This document shows, in pieces, positions 24,575 to 33,962 of a DNA stretch of 64,000 nt. A model generated the notes under the pieces. It saw nothing but the letters and a program-made list of their open reading frames with translations. It had not been told where the DNA came from and did not search any database. This stretch comes from Congeria kusceri (Eukaryota; Mollusca; Bivalvia; Myida; Dreissenidae), in contig JAPFQT010000381.1 of the NCBI GenBank assembly GCA_027627225.1, positions 85,001 to 149,000 of the forward strand, in the 5' to 3' direction. The translations under genes and the position numbers were made by a program. How positions within the stretch are numbered: the first letter of the stretch is position 1; each line of letters opens with the position of its first letter.

Positions 24575-25903
24575 ACGGGTATTAATCATTTAAGGGACCT
24601 GATCGATGCATATCAAAGTAAACAATGTGTCGCTGATAATTCGGCTACCGAGCTTCCTGAAATTTTGAACAATGAAGATGAACAAGCGCCTGAAACCTAT
24701 TCCAACGAAGACAGTTTGAACCCTGCCATAAGTATTGATAGACTGTCCGAAAAGAGAGAACAATCTTTAAGAAGTGCATGCCTAAAACCTATCTCACGTA
24801 ACGATCTGGTGTTGTTGTTTGAGGGCAAATTAAATCACAACATGGTGACACATAAACAGCTTGATCATATTATCAATGTTGTGCTTACTTATATAAATTC
24901 TAGCATAAAACCAAGAAAGTATTTGAATAAAGAAAAAAAAATTGCGTTTTTGAAAGATATATGCAATTCGAGTTTGCCTGCTCGACAGAAAACACAACGC
25001 AAGAAGAGTCCCTTGAAGCTCGCAACAATGTTTGAAAGAGTCATTAGATCCCGAAAAATGCCTAAATCTATCCTAAATGCTGCGTATGCGACATGCATAT
25101 ATGCAGATCAGTACAATGCATGGACAAACTCCATGACTGACATCGCACGACCGAGACAGGAAGTGTGTGAAGATTCCGAGGTGGACATACCTTTCTGGTA
25201 TTCGTATCCCGAGATATTTGAGGGCGATACAATAGGAAAAGGTACCGACTGTTCACATAATCTTACACACTTACGCGTTAGATCATGCACTACCGGTATA
25301 GGAAACGTGCCGCCAGATGGATGGAAAACTGTTGCAAGTTTAAACACAACAAAATTGAACTCCGCTTTAGTGGAGGACTTGATTGACAAACAGAGTGTTC
25401 CAAACGCAAGAACAAACTTCTGCGAAGAAGTTGAAACATCAATGCGCATGCACGGATTCATTGAAGCTGCTGATTTGACAAGACTTGTACGTAATTGGTA
25501 CGAAGCTTCGGATTCGCCTGGAATCGCGGCAACACATCTACTAGAAATGCGCAATTTCCTTCTGAGAAACACTGACTTCAGCGTGTTCCCGCCTGCAGGA
25601 CGATACATTAACCAGGTGCCTGTTGTCACTTTCGAAGGAATGTTAATTGATATTGACACGAAGATTTAGTTGCATTCTTGCATTGGTCCATATAATATAC
25701 GAAGTGTGGGAAGCCTTGCTGCAGAAACGGCGGTTGGCGTTTTGCAGCAACTCAATCCAGTAAGCAGCGTGTGCATCAAGGCAAGAGACGTCCCGAGTCT
25801 GATATCAACAGTTGTAGAAGTGATGACATGCAAGTTAAATCCTAACAGATTAGTTCCAACTTTCACCAATGAGCCAAAGTTTCTATTAAAAATTGTTCAT
25901 TAA
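24575..25903 (+). pseudogene. C-terminal segment of the YqaJ-type protein
   Basis: Same frame as the DGQW segment, open except for TAG at 25667-25669. Features in order: an acidic linker (about 24650-24720); SLRSACLKPISRNDL; a basic stretch KTQRKKSPLKLA; WTNSMTDIARPRQ; DCSHNLTHLRVR; an AxVxDLIDKQSVP-like block; WYEASDSPGI; FLLRNTDFSVFPP; FEGMLIDIDTKI, then the stop; then GPYNIRSVGSLAAE and DVPSLISTVVEV. The GPYNIRSVGSL and WYEASDSPGI blocks recur in the second copy or in remembered mollusc homologues. The natural exon end is probably at CCTAACAG (25848), where a donor GT seems to have become AT. The 18 codons after it, to TAA 25903, would then be read-through intron. Confidence 0.6.
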
Positions 25904-25953
25904 ATATTGTCATGCAATATAACGGAAACACACGAAACATGGCAACGCCAAGA

Positions 25954-26914
25954 AACCAGGTTTTCAACGTTTTAATTATTAATTTAATTTAAATAATTGT
26001 GTAATAATTGAGTGCAGATCTTGGTGGTAGTAGCAAATAATTCTGCATGGTCTGCAAGACCAAGACCAAGCTAGGTCTGCATGTCAGCTCGTAACCTACA
26101 CGCAAAATTTCAGTGCAATACCCCCATCAAAGTTAAGTTAGTGAGCAAAAAAGTTTTTCTATTTTAAGTAACAGTTACTTTGACCTTGATCCAACTGGTC
26201 CCAAATTCAATCCCAAGCTAGGTCTGCATGTAAGCTACCAACATACAAAATTTCAGAACAATACCCGCATAAAAACTCAAGTTATTGAGCGGAAACAGTT
26301 TTTCTAGTTTTAGAAACAGAAACTGGTCCCAGATGGAAGCCAGATGGTATACATGTAAGCTACACCACAACATCTCCATCCAAACTGAAGATATTGAGCA
26401 GAACATTTTTTTCTATTTTTAGTAACAGTGACCTTGACCAACTGGCCCCAAAAGAACTCCCATGCTAGGTCTGCATTTAAGCAACCTACACACTAAATCT
26501 CAGTGCAATACCTCCATCCGAACTAAAGTTATTCACCTGAAACCATTTATATATTTTTGGTAATAGTGATCTTGACCTGAACCTGACTGGCCCCAAATGC
26601 AATCCCAAGCTAGGTCTGCATGGAAGATACCTACACACAAAATTTCAGTGCAATATCTCTATCCAAACTCAAATTATTGAGCGGACACGGTTTTTCTATT
26701 TTAAGTAACAGTGACATTGACCTTGACCCGACACGCCCCAAATACAATCCCAAGCTAGGTATACATGCAAGCTTACTGTATCCAAATTTTCATCAAGATT
26801 GGTAAATGCAAACTAAAGTTATTGACCGGAAACCACCTTTTTTGACGCCCGCCCGCCCGCCCGCGATACCCCAATGTAATATCCAGGATTTTCAACGACG
26901 TTGAAAACCGGGTT
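25954..26914. mobile_element. MITE-like element with about six 140-base internal repeats
   Basis: Its ends are short inverted repeats: AACCAGGTTTTCAACG at 25954 and CGTTGAAAACCGGGTT ending at 26914. The interior is a run of imperfect direct repeats marked by CAAGCTAGGTCTGCATG at about 26066, 26213, 26461, 26605 and 26749, with a degenerate copy near 26340. It ends in a GCCCGCCCGCCCGCCCG run at about 26847-26863. No coding capacity. It sits in the intron between the long exon and the 26973 exon. Bivalve genomes carry many such elements, from memory. No target duplication could be fixed. Confidence 0.6.
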
Positions 26915-26972
26915 AAAAAAGGGAATACGATCACCTTTTGAATAGCTTAAAGAAATTTGTTTAATTTTCCAG

Positions 26973-27080
26973 GGGATTTTTTATGAGGACATCTCGCGTA
27001 AGTGGAGTGTACCCAGCCCACGAAGCTGATGCGGGAGTATCGGAGGCTATGGACACATCACTTTCACACCCAGTCATCAG
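26973..27080 (+). pseudogene. Penultimate exon of the YqaJ-type gene
   Basis: 108 bases between an acceptor (TTTAATTTTCCAG) and a donor (ATCAG/GTTTATA). Entered in phase 2 from 25848 it reads GFFMRTSRVSGVYP and continues open to SLSHPVIR. The second copy has an exon of 105 bases at 40691-40795 with the same phase at both ends and a similar start (CFSYRNGRS), which supports the exon. Its intron from 25849 holds a MITE-like insertion. Confidence 0.5.
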
Positions 27081-27196
27081 GTTTATACTCATTTTAGTCT
27101 TATTACATTTTATTCACTTCTTTAAGTTTTACAATTGAATTATCATGAGTTAATTTCTTTAAAAATTGACACTATGTCGTCTTGCATTTACTGCAG

Positions 27197-27374
27197 GAAC
27201 CACGCATTCGATTTGGAGACCCGGAAGAAGAAGTCCAGGCGCAAGATACGCTTTGGAACCATATCAGGTCCCCAGGCGCCTTCTAGAGGTGCAATGCCTG
27301 TAAGGCAGTTTCACAGAAAAGACGAATCCAAGATACTACCATCAAAACGACTAGGAATTGATCACTTAATTTAA
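27197..27374 (+). pseudogene. Last exon of the YqaJ-type gene
   Basis: Begins after CTTGCATTTACTGCAG (27196). In the phase passed on by the previous exon it reads NHAFDLETRKKKSRRKIRFG, then PVRQFHRKDESKILP, and ends at TAA 27372-27374. The product end is strongly basic, which suits DNA binding or a nuclear localisation signal. AATAAA follows about 95 bases downstream. It could alternatively be a separate small two-exon gene (ATG at 26983), but the matching architecture in the second copy favours a 3' exon. Confidence 0.5.
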
Positions 27375-27468
27375 AGTCAGTTTAGTTTGTTTTCATAAAC
27401 GTTTAAATTAATTGAAACGTAATAATGTGTTTGATAAAGCCGTTTACACTATTAATTAAATAATAGGA

Positions 27469-27474
27469 AATAAA
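27469..27474 (+). terminator. Candidate poly(A) signal AATAAA
   Basis: AATAAA 95 bases after the stop of the last exon, followed by a T-rich stretch (CTTTATTGTTTTG). Fits the 3' end of the YqaJ-type transcript; not proven. Confidence 0.4.
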
Positions 27475-27591
27475 ATATCATGAAACAGTCTTTATTGTTT
27501 TGAAAATTTAATAACAATGCATAAACAAAAGCACTTTGAGCTCAGGCTCTCCAAAAGCAACAACAATGTATAGCACCGCAAATAAAGTTCC

Positions 27592-27731
27592 AACCTTGAA
27601 CATAAAACTTAATGTGCATCATAACAGATTTTCAAACCTTGAACATAAAACTTTTTTTTAATGTGTATTATAAAAGAGTTTCCAAACATTGAACATAAAA
27701 CTTAATGTGCATCATAAAAGATTTCAACCAA
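27592..27731 (+). repeat. Short tandem repeat, three copies of about 45-50 bases
   Basis: TTGAACATAAAACTT recurs at about 27596, 27639 and 27689, each followed by a variant of AATGTGCATCATAA. It lies in the gap between the two convergent genes of the element. No function suggested. Confidence 0.75.
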
Positions 27732-27871
27732 AACAGCCTTTCAAATTTATCTTTACAAATGATGTTAAGTTTGTCTATTCATCAGTGACCTCTAGTTGCT
27801 TATCATAAGCACTTACATTCTTTTTAAAGAATAAATTGTGATTACACACGATGGACAATTAAACAATTTAT

Positions 27872-28588
27872 CAGGAGCATGTTGTGCTCAGATGGGCTAA
27901 AAAGATCAAGTTCAAACATCATGCAAACTGATCCCCAGGGTGAGACCAAATTTGACTCCAGGTGCATAATTTGAAGAACTTTGAAAGAGGACCTCAAGGT
28001 GATGCAAAAACTTTGGTAGGGTACCCCAAGATACATACAAAATATGAAAGATCTGGGCCTTGAGGTATCAGACAAGAAATTTTGTAAAGTTTTCACAATA
28101 TAAGTGTTAGTAATATTGATTACCCCCAGGGCGTGGCCAAAATGTTGAACCCAGGACCATAATTTGACAAACTTAGGTAGAGGACCATTAGATATGCTAC
28201 ATACCAAATATGAAAGCACTGGGCCTTGAGGTTTCAGGCAATACATTTTGTAAAGTTTTCCCTTTATAAGTTAATCTTAATACCCCCAGAGTGTGGCTAA
28301 TTTTGACCCCAGCGCCATAACTTGACAACCTTTGGTAGAGGACCATTAGATACCAAATACGAATGCTCTGGGCTTAGTGGTTTCTAACAATAAGCTTTTT
28401 TAATTCGCATTTATGACAACCCGTATTTGGCCCCATGTTCAACTTATGCAACCAATCGCAACCATTTAAACAACTTTGATAGAGATGTTGCTTAAAGAAA
28501 TTGTTTACGACACACGACTCACGCCGACGGACAGAAGTTGATCACAAAACCCTTACCATGAGAATGTTGTGCTCAGGTGAGTAAAAAC
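27872..28588. repeat. Dispersed repeat with internal repeats of about 150 bases
   Basis: Two direct flanks, ATGTTGTGCTCAGATGGG (about 27880) and ATGTTGTGCTCAGGTGAG (about 28564), enclose three or four imperfect copies of a unit containing CCATAATTTGACAAACTT, AGAGGACCATTAGAT and TGGGCCTTGAGG. A GACGGACAG tail follows. This is a common type of bivalve dispersed repeat, from memory. No coding capacity; the ORF on the - strand at 27842-28246 is a by-product. Confidence 0.6.
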
Positions 28589-29211
28589 TAATAACAACTC
28601 TAGTCGATAATAATAAGATGAGGTCAGCTACCATCAACATTTCTGTTAAGACTATAAACATGATGTTAAAAAATTGTGGCCATTGTTGTTTTAACTGCCA
28701 AATGTACCAAAAAAAAACCATATTACTTAATTTAAAAAGGTTAATAATTCTGTAATTATTTAGAACAAATTATGGAACTTGTTACAGTCGTGCATTTACA
28801 AGGTCTGGAGGATAGAGGCTTGTGCCTTGCACTATTTCAGAGTAGCATTCCTTTCATGAAAACTTGTAACAAAGTTATAAGGGCAATACATATGTATATG
28901 TAATTATGTAAGTCAGCATTCTTGGCATTTATCTTATGACTAACAAAATGCATAAACGTTTAAGGGTTATATCTTGAAGAATGTCGGATAAATATTCATT
29001 TAAATATATAACTTAAGCGGAATCCAATGCCTGGACAAGGGCAATCACTTCCCTTAATCTTCAAACAGAGGAAGTAAAAACTCATATGCATCAAACATAT
29101 TAAAACTGAAATAAGGTCAAATTAAAGTGAAGACAGATGATCAACACATTACGGAATTGAAATACCAAATAACACACTATAGGTAGAACTGGTAACTATC
29201 AATTTTCGAGA
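28589..29211. other. Unassigned stretch between convergent genes
   Basis: AT-rich sequence with no recognisable gene or repeat. It should contain the 3' UTR of the zinc-finger gene, which reads on the - strand and ends at 29212. Confidence 0.4.
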
Positions 29212-29825
29212 TCAGCCTTCAGTATGACTCTTCTTAAAGTGTCTGTTTTTTGCCCACCTTGATTTCAATTGCATACCACACTGAATGCAACCATGCGTTT
29301 TGTTTTTGTGATGCACAGCCACATGTTCTTGCAAATATCTCTTTGTTTTGAAGGTTTTTGTACAAGACAAACAATTAATGAATTTGTCACTTTTCCCACA
29401 AATTTCCATATGTGCTTTTACATTTCTAAAGAATTTTGAACACAAGTTACACTGGTTTCTTACATCTGTATGATAATGTTCATGCCTTTTCAAATCCAAT
29501 TTCTTTCCAAATGCTTTTAAGCACACCAGGCATTGATATTTCTTGTTATGAACAGCTGCAGTGTGATCCACCAAACGCTTGCCACTCTTTCCACATAAAG
29601 CACATATTCTCTCTTTTTTCTTCTTAGCTGATGGGCTTTCCTCGCTTCTTATGTGTGTTGATTCGTGTCTTTTTAAATTGTCTTTTCTCTTAAATTCTTT
29701 CCCACAAATGGCACACTGATACCTAATACCCGTTTCATGGTTTTTGAGGTGTCTTCTGAGATTCACTTTTGATGGTAAATTCAACCCGCATATTCCACAT
29801 GTGTTTTTGTCTAATACCACTGTTT
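29212..29825 (-). CDS. Last exon of the zinc-finger gene: seven C2H2-type fingers
   Basis: The exon begins after acceptor TATTCTTCAG and reads ETVVLDKNTCGICG. Numbering from the Val after ETV-position (GTG at 29820 as residue 1), fingers lie at 8-28, 36-56, 73-91, 97-117, 124-141, 150-170 and 178-199. Four are regular C-x2-C-x12-H-x3-H. The third (CALCGKSGKRLVDH) is short, and the fifth (CNLCSKFFRNVKAHMEIC) has Cys as the last ligand with a short loop. A Lys-rich linker (SAKKKKER) separates the second and third. Linkers are not the TGEKP type. The stop is TGA at 29214-29212. GTG 29820 is not a plausible eukaryotic start, which is one reason to expect upstream exons. Confidence 0.85.
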
Positions 29826-31893
29826 CTGAAGAATATAGAGAAGATCTCTTTCAGGATTGATAACATGTACATGTACGTTTTGGTTAAGAACATGTATTGC
29901 TGTTATTTTTAGAAAAGCCAAGATTCAAAGTTTTGTACAGGAATGTGAACCCAGAAAAAAATATTGAGATATGCATATTGTTTACATCTATTACTATATT
30001 GAGATATTTATTCCTATCGAGCATTATGGATGACCCTAGTGGATGAATTGTAGAAAAAGTCTTATCAAAACTCAAGTTTTGACTTAGAACATAATAAGCC
30101 TATCAGTGATGTTTTCGCAAGAGATAGTTCCACATTGACGAATATCAATTACCATAAATATTTTTTTCGTGAGCTTATGTCTACTGTCTACAAACAGTAT
30201 AATGTAAGCTTACCAAAATTAGCCACATTGTTGTCAACCACTTCAGAATCTATCATTGCGTGGATCTCGCCTCGCTCTAAAGATGCGAGTACTAGTAAAG
30301 AAAAGAAATCATGTTTCACAAATATTGCAAACGTAAAACAACTCCACAGAACCACAAACTGTTAGAAACAATGTTATGCTTAACAAACATAGTTATACAA
30401 CAACTGCTGTACTTCTCTTAATCATATTTGTCAAAACAGATGTAATAATTATTTCAAATATAAGAAAAAAATAGAGAAGAAATCAAGCCATATTAATTTA
30501 CCTTGCATCCCTTGTGGTTCAGTTTCAGTAGTGAAATCCAAGTCTGGAATGTGAAGAATTGCCTGACGAGTTTCACTATCTTGCGACACGTTTTCTGTAT
30601 TGAAGTCCAAGTGATGAACAGGTGCAAGTGGATCAGATTCTGTAGTTCAATATATCAATATGTTACAAATAAAGTAACTCAATGTGATGGTACACATCAG
30701 AGTGCTTCAAATGATATCAGCTGTCAAAAAAATAATTATCTTCAAGGTTTTATCTTTATAGTCTTAGAAGGGGCCTGGGACCTTTATGTTTGCATGAAAA
30801 CCTCATTTAGGTGATGTTTTATCTCCATAATATTGTAAGGGGAAAATCACCCTGATGCAAACATTGAAATGAGGGAAAGTTACATGATTTGAAAGAAATG
30901 TTGCTGGTGGAAGACACTTATAAATGGTGACTGTTGTGTAAGTTAAAAAAACCTGGATCTTTTATACAGAATTCAAAGCCAATCTGAATAAATGAAACAA
31001 AAACCTCTGCTTTGAAGTAATTCCTCATTTCCTTGGGGGTCTGTATTTTCTTCCATATACAATAGAGGGAATTCAGGGAGTTCTTGTTCACATGTCTGCA
31101 CAGCTGAAAAGGTAACTTAATAAATATGCAAGTAAGCACAATATAGTAGTTTCGTTTGGATTGTTTGCAGCAATGTTCCTATTGGCTGGGTAAGATGACT
31201 CGAGTGTGGTGGCAGAACAAAAAGGATCACATTATTCGCTTTTGCCCATTCAGCTAATGGTAAGGAAATGTGAGATCGATGACCATCATACAGTATGAGG
31301 GTGGGGTATTCGCTGTCTGTATGCAACCTGTTGATTCTCAGAATCCTCAACTTCTGTGTTGTGTGACATGCTACGTGTACATATTAAATGATATTAGCAT
31401 TTACTATATATGTAGGAATCCTACATGATATATCGCATAAAACTCAACATTGGCGTTGGTTCAGTGTTGATTGATTGATTGAATAATTGATATATTATTT
31501 TCATAAAACTGTACAGAAGTGTTCCTCATAGCACTAGTTAGGTCATACTATACATAGGTCTTGGCACAACTTGAGATTAGGCTTTGCTATTTCATTTAAT
31601 TCAACTATGTATATAAATGAACACAGTGGATTTGCCAAAAATAGGTTTAACTTCTAGCAAATCATAACTTAATCATACACACGTAACACAGTACAGTAAT
31701 TGTATAATGTTTCTACTGTGCTCTTCGTTTTATAAAAGAACTGAAGAATTAGTCTTAGGGTGTTCATCAATCAAGATCAGCCAAAACGTCGACTTACACA
31801 ACATTAAGCCTTATTTAACAAACACAAGTGTGTCAGTACTTACGGAATTTTTTGTTGTTTTGTTTTCGTCCATGTCGTAATGCTGCTCTGCAG
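29212..31893 (-). CDS. Multi-exon C2H2 zinc-finger protein inside the TIR element, partial 5' end
   Basis: Five exons inferred on the - strand: 31893-31844, 31103-31005, 30639-30502, 30291-30214 and 29825-29212. Each inferred exon edge has AG before and GT after, internal exons are 99, 138 and 78 bases (all multiples of three), and every junction is phase 1, so the frame runs unbroken for about 326 codons. The first exon in this frame has no ATG, so at least one upstream exon is missing from my model. The N-terminal exons encode an acidic region (QTCEQELPEFP, MEENTDPQGNEE, IPDLDFTTETEPQ) that could be an activation or interaction region; the last exon encodes seven fingers. No lesions seen. 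It is convergent to the YqaJ-type gene. It may be a regulatory or end-binding protein of the element or a captured host gene; the sequence does not decide. Confidence 0.62.
29826..30501 (-). other. Introns around the 78-base exon of the zinc-finger gene
   Basis: Contains the inferred 78-base exon at 30291-30214 (acceptor TTCTTTACTAG, donor GTAAGCTTAC; reads LASLERGEIHAMIDSEVVDN) and its flanking introns. No other gene seen; open frames on the + strand at 30135-30365 run antisense to the exon. Confidence 0.45.
31117..31350 (-). pseudogene. Fragment of a pogo/Tigger-type DDE transposase
   Basis: An open stretch of 77 codons reads PTLILYDGHRSHISLPLAEW and then NNVILFVLPPHSSHLTQPIG. This matches the DDE_1 (pogo/Tigger/Jerky) catalytic core around its second Asp: the (L)xDGHxSH motif followed by an LPPHxxHxxQP motif. 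Only about 60 residues of a protein usually 400-600 long are present; the first Asp and the last acidic residue are missing. It lies in the first visible intron of the zinc-finger gene, in the same orientation. Either it is an old insertion, or a relic of the transposase that once served this element. Confidence 0.7.
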
Positions 31894-32310
31894 CTAGAAA
31901 TAAATTGAGAAAATATGGAGTTGATACATGAAAGGGATGTAACTGTTAGAAAAACTGCGTCGGGTCAGATACAACTACTAACTTATAGTACAGTACTTAG
32001 ATCTATAAATAATCTCCGCAGTTATCTCTCCATGTACTGCACACAATTAATTATTAAGTAGGTCGACGTTCAACTTTATACTGCCAGGGATGTATATGTT
32101 AGAAATGTCAGAAAACTCCGGATTGTAGAAATACTAAAATTAGTAAAATAAGAAGACTTGTGAAAATCAGTACTGTACAGTAGATCTATATAATTTATGT
32201 ACTAGTATGCTTTAAAATTTCGGCCGTTATGTCAAATTCGGATACCCTGGTATCTAAACTAATTCTCGGTCAATATGAGTGACATTTACAGAAATAATAT
32301 CATCATGAAA
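31894..32310. other. Unassigned stretch upstream of the zinc-finger exons
   Basis: AT-rich sequence without a recognised repeat or gene. Missing 5' exons or the promoter of the - strand zinc-finger gene should lie here or further right. Confidence 0.35.
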
Positions 32311-32630
32311 CAAGACATGTGTCCATAGGGCACAGATGACCCCTAATTTCACTTTTGTCTCAAAACTCCACTTATGTCAAAAACAAGCCGTTTTATGGTC
32401 AAATTTGACCTTTGACCTCCAAGTGTGACCTTGACCTTTGAGGTAGGGAGACGGGTGTTACACGCGACACGTCGTCTTATGAAGGTTGACATTTGTGCCA
32501 AGTTATTTCAAAATCCATCAATAAATGGCAAAGTTATAGCAAAGACAAGAATGCTTCGCACAGACGGACAGACGTACAGACGGACAGTGCTACTGCTATA
32601 TGCCGCCTTCTTCGAAGGGGGGCATAAATA
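32311..32630. repeat. Dispersed repeat with GACGGACAG tail
   Basis: Runs from CAAGACATGTGTCCATAGGG through TTTGACCTTTGACCTCC, TGTGACCTTGACC and a tail with repeated GACGGACAG, ending TTCGAAGGGGGGCATAA. From memory this is a widespread bivalve repeat type. No coding capacity; the two opposed ORFs over it are by-products. Confidence 0.6.
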
Positions 32631-33435
32631 TAATAATTCAGAAAGTTTCGTCTTAAAATTTGACCTATTGATAAACTTATCCCAATTTAAGATTTCAGAA
32701 AATTCATTGTACACAAACCTGACACGGGGAAATGACGTCATAATGTGAAATTTTGAACAAATATGTTTAAGGTATACTGCAGTAATGATATACTAAAAAT
32801 ACCTTACTGGCAATAACAGAAACTTACAAAAAAAAATTATTCAGTATCAAATCACATATTTTTTATACGTTATTCTTGCATTTTCTTCGATTTTTTAAAT
32901 TATTTTTAATGAAATACTGATTGATATAGGTACTATATATGTGCAGAAATGTTGGCAGAGTTTGTTAGCAAACAGGAAGTGCCTGAAAAAGTCAAATATG
33001 CTAATTGTATTAGTCAATTCATTTATAAAATAAACATGACATGATAGACCTAGAAAATCAGGTCAATTTGAGAAGTTGATTAATACACAACACATTTGAA
33101 GTAGTAAAACTGCGAATTTTCGAGATTTTGATGGATAGCTTTTGAGGGTTATTTTATACAAATGCTGATTTTGAAATGTTATAAAAATTGTATCAACCGA
33201 ACCCAGCATGATTTGGATTCAATTTTATAATAAAGTATTTTTTTTAACTTCGCTACACGTTTTAGAAAACATCAAAGATAGCCGAAATTGTAAAGCATGC
33301 CAGTATACAGAATCATTGACCTGTCAGTATATGTCTACTACAAAGTGTACTGTAAAACGTGTTTATCCCAGTGTTAAATCATTTACAACAAAATATCGCA
33401 AAAGTTGGTACAAGAAAGGAAAGCGGTGAATATGG
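32631..33435. other. Unassigned stretch inside the right TIR
   Basis: No recognised repeat. A 73-codon frame at 33208-33429 on the + strand has a small Cys cluster (CKACQYTESLTCQY) but no start context, splice signals or neighbours that support it as a gene. Confidence 0.3.
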
Positions 33436-33957
33436 GATATCCAGTAAAATAAGGGGTGAAAAGAGCCTAAAATCGCGTTTTTATAGAAATCCTCCACGGT
33501 GCACACGTCACCCCTGCTCTTACTCCGTACACGTCACCTTTAATCGACAGTGAAAATGCCAGATTTCAATCCCAAAACAATCTTTTAGAATGATATTATT
33601 AGTTTCTGTGCAATCTTACACCGAAATAGAGTATTTCAAGCACAAGCTTTGTACTAGAAACCATAGGAATACTGAAAAATCGTGAATGCAAACGCCTGGA
33701 TGCTCATTTTGACGATATTGAAGTCGGTTGTCACGAATGATCTAGAAAACTACCACAGAATGTATAACATAGACCATGGCGGATGACAGATAATTCATGT
33801 GAGATCAGCATGCGCCATTAAACGATCCGCCTTAAAATAAAAAAGTTTTTGAATATTCACTTACCATACCCAACGATTTCGGTCCAAAAATGCCTCAAAT
33901 TAAATGACGAGGATGCGTAGAAGTACTCACGGTGATGGGTGACGGTTGTACAGGGTG
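33436..33957 (-). repeat. Right terminal inverted repeat
   Basis: Reverse complement of 19909-20436, starting inside at GATATCCAGT and ending in CGGTTGTACAGGGTG. The near-identity of the two TIRs suggests a fairly recent insertion. No coding frame is conserved between the two copies. Confidence 0.93.
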
Positions 33958-33962
33958 AATTA
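33958..33962. other. Target site duplication, right (AATTA)
   Basis: Second copy of AATTA, directly after CAGGGTG. The following sequence ACAGTCTTTTGTCAC continues the array unit exactly. Confidence 0.92.

Larger units (their letters stand above)
21772..27374 (+). pseudogene. YqaJ-type nuclease gene of the TIR element, whole locus, frame-broken
   Basis: One gene inferred from collinear open segments: a long exon 21772-25848, then exons 26973-27080 and 27197-27374. The original protein would be about 1,450 residues: a basic, Ser/Thr/Pro-rich N-terminus, an FDAKK...GDVDLFG block, a helical region, a PD-(D/E)XK nuclease of the lambda-exonuclease/YqaJ type, a DGQW block, and a long C-terminal region. 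Breaks: a -1 step at about 22550, a -1 step at about 23000, a short duplication with stop at about 24155-24200, TAA at 24572 and TAG at 25667. Evidence that the pieces are one gene: the segments from 24194 to 25903 are in one frame apart from single stops, and a diverged relative at 37430-40795 carries the same blocks in the same order with the same exon boundaries. Proteins like this occur in many copies in mollusc genomes, by recollection; their function in the element is unknown. Confidence 0.72.
19909..33957. mobile_element. 14,049-base TIR element carrying a YqaJ-like nuclease gene and a zinc-finger gene
   Basis: The boundaries are exact because the insertion target is known from the other array units. 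Left junction GGTACTAATTA/CACCCTG, right junction CAGGGTG/AATTAACAG, uninterrupted target GGTACTAATTAACAG. TIRs of about 525 bases (19909-20436 and 33436-33957), target duplication 5 bases (AATTA). Inside: a + strand YqaJ-type nuclease gene with broken frames (21772-27374), a convergent - strand C2H2 zinc-finger gene (29212-31893), a DDE-transposase fragment (31117-31350), a MITE-like insertion (25954-26914) and two dispersed repeats. No complete known transposase is visible. The CAC terminus with a 5-base duplication recalls Transib/RAG-type elements, but their TIRs are short and no RAG1-like protein is seen. A 6-base duplication and protein-primed polymerase, expected for Polintons, are absent. 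Superfamily unassigned. Confidence 0.93.

Noticed and set aside
27842..28246. 134-codon - strand frame
   Set aside because: Lies wholly inside a dispersed repeat with internal repeats. The peptide has no known domain.
33208..33553. Small Cys-containing frames near the right TIR
   Set aside because: One runs into the TIR and is not mirrored on the left. No splice signals or recognised zinc-binding spacing.
19909..33957. Polinton/Maverick
   Set aside because: Polintons make 6-base duplications, have AG-type termini, and carry a protein-primed polymerase, integrase, ATPase and capsid genes. None are seen here, and the duplication is 5 bases.
19909..33957. Retrovirus-like or LTR element
   Set aside because: The terminal repeats are inverted, not direct, and no reverse transcriptase or gag-like sequence was found.
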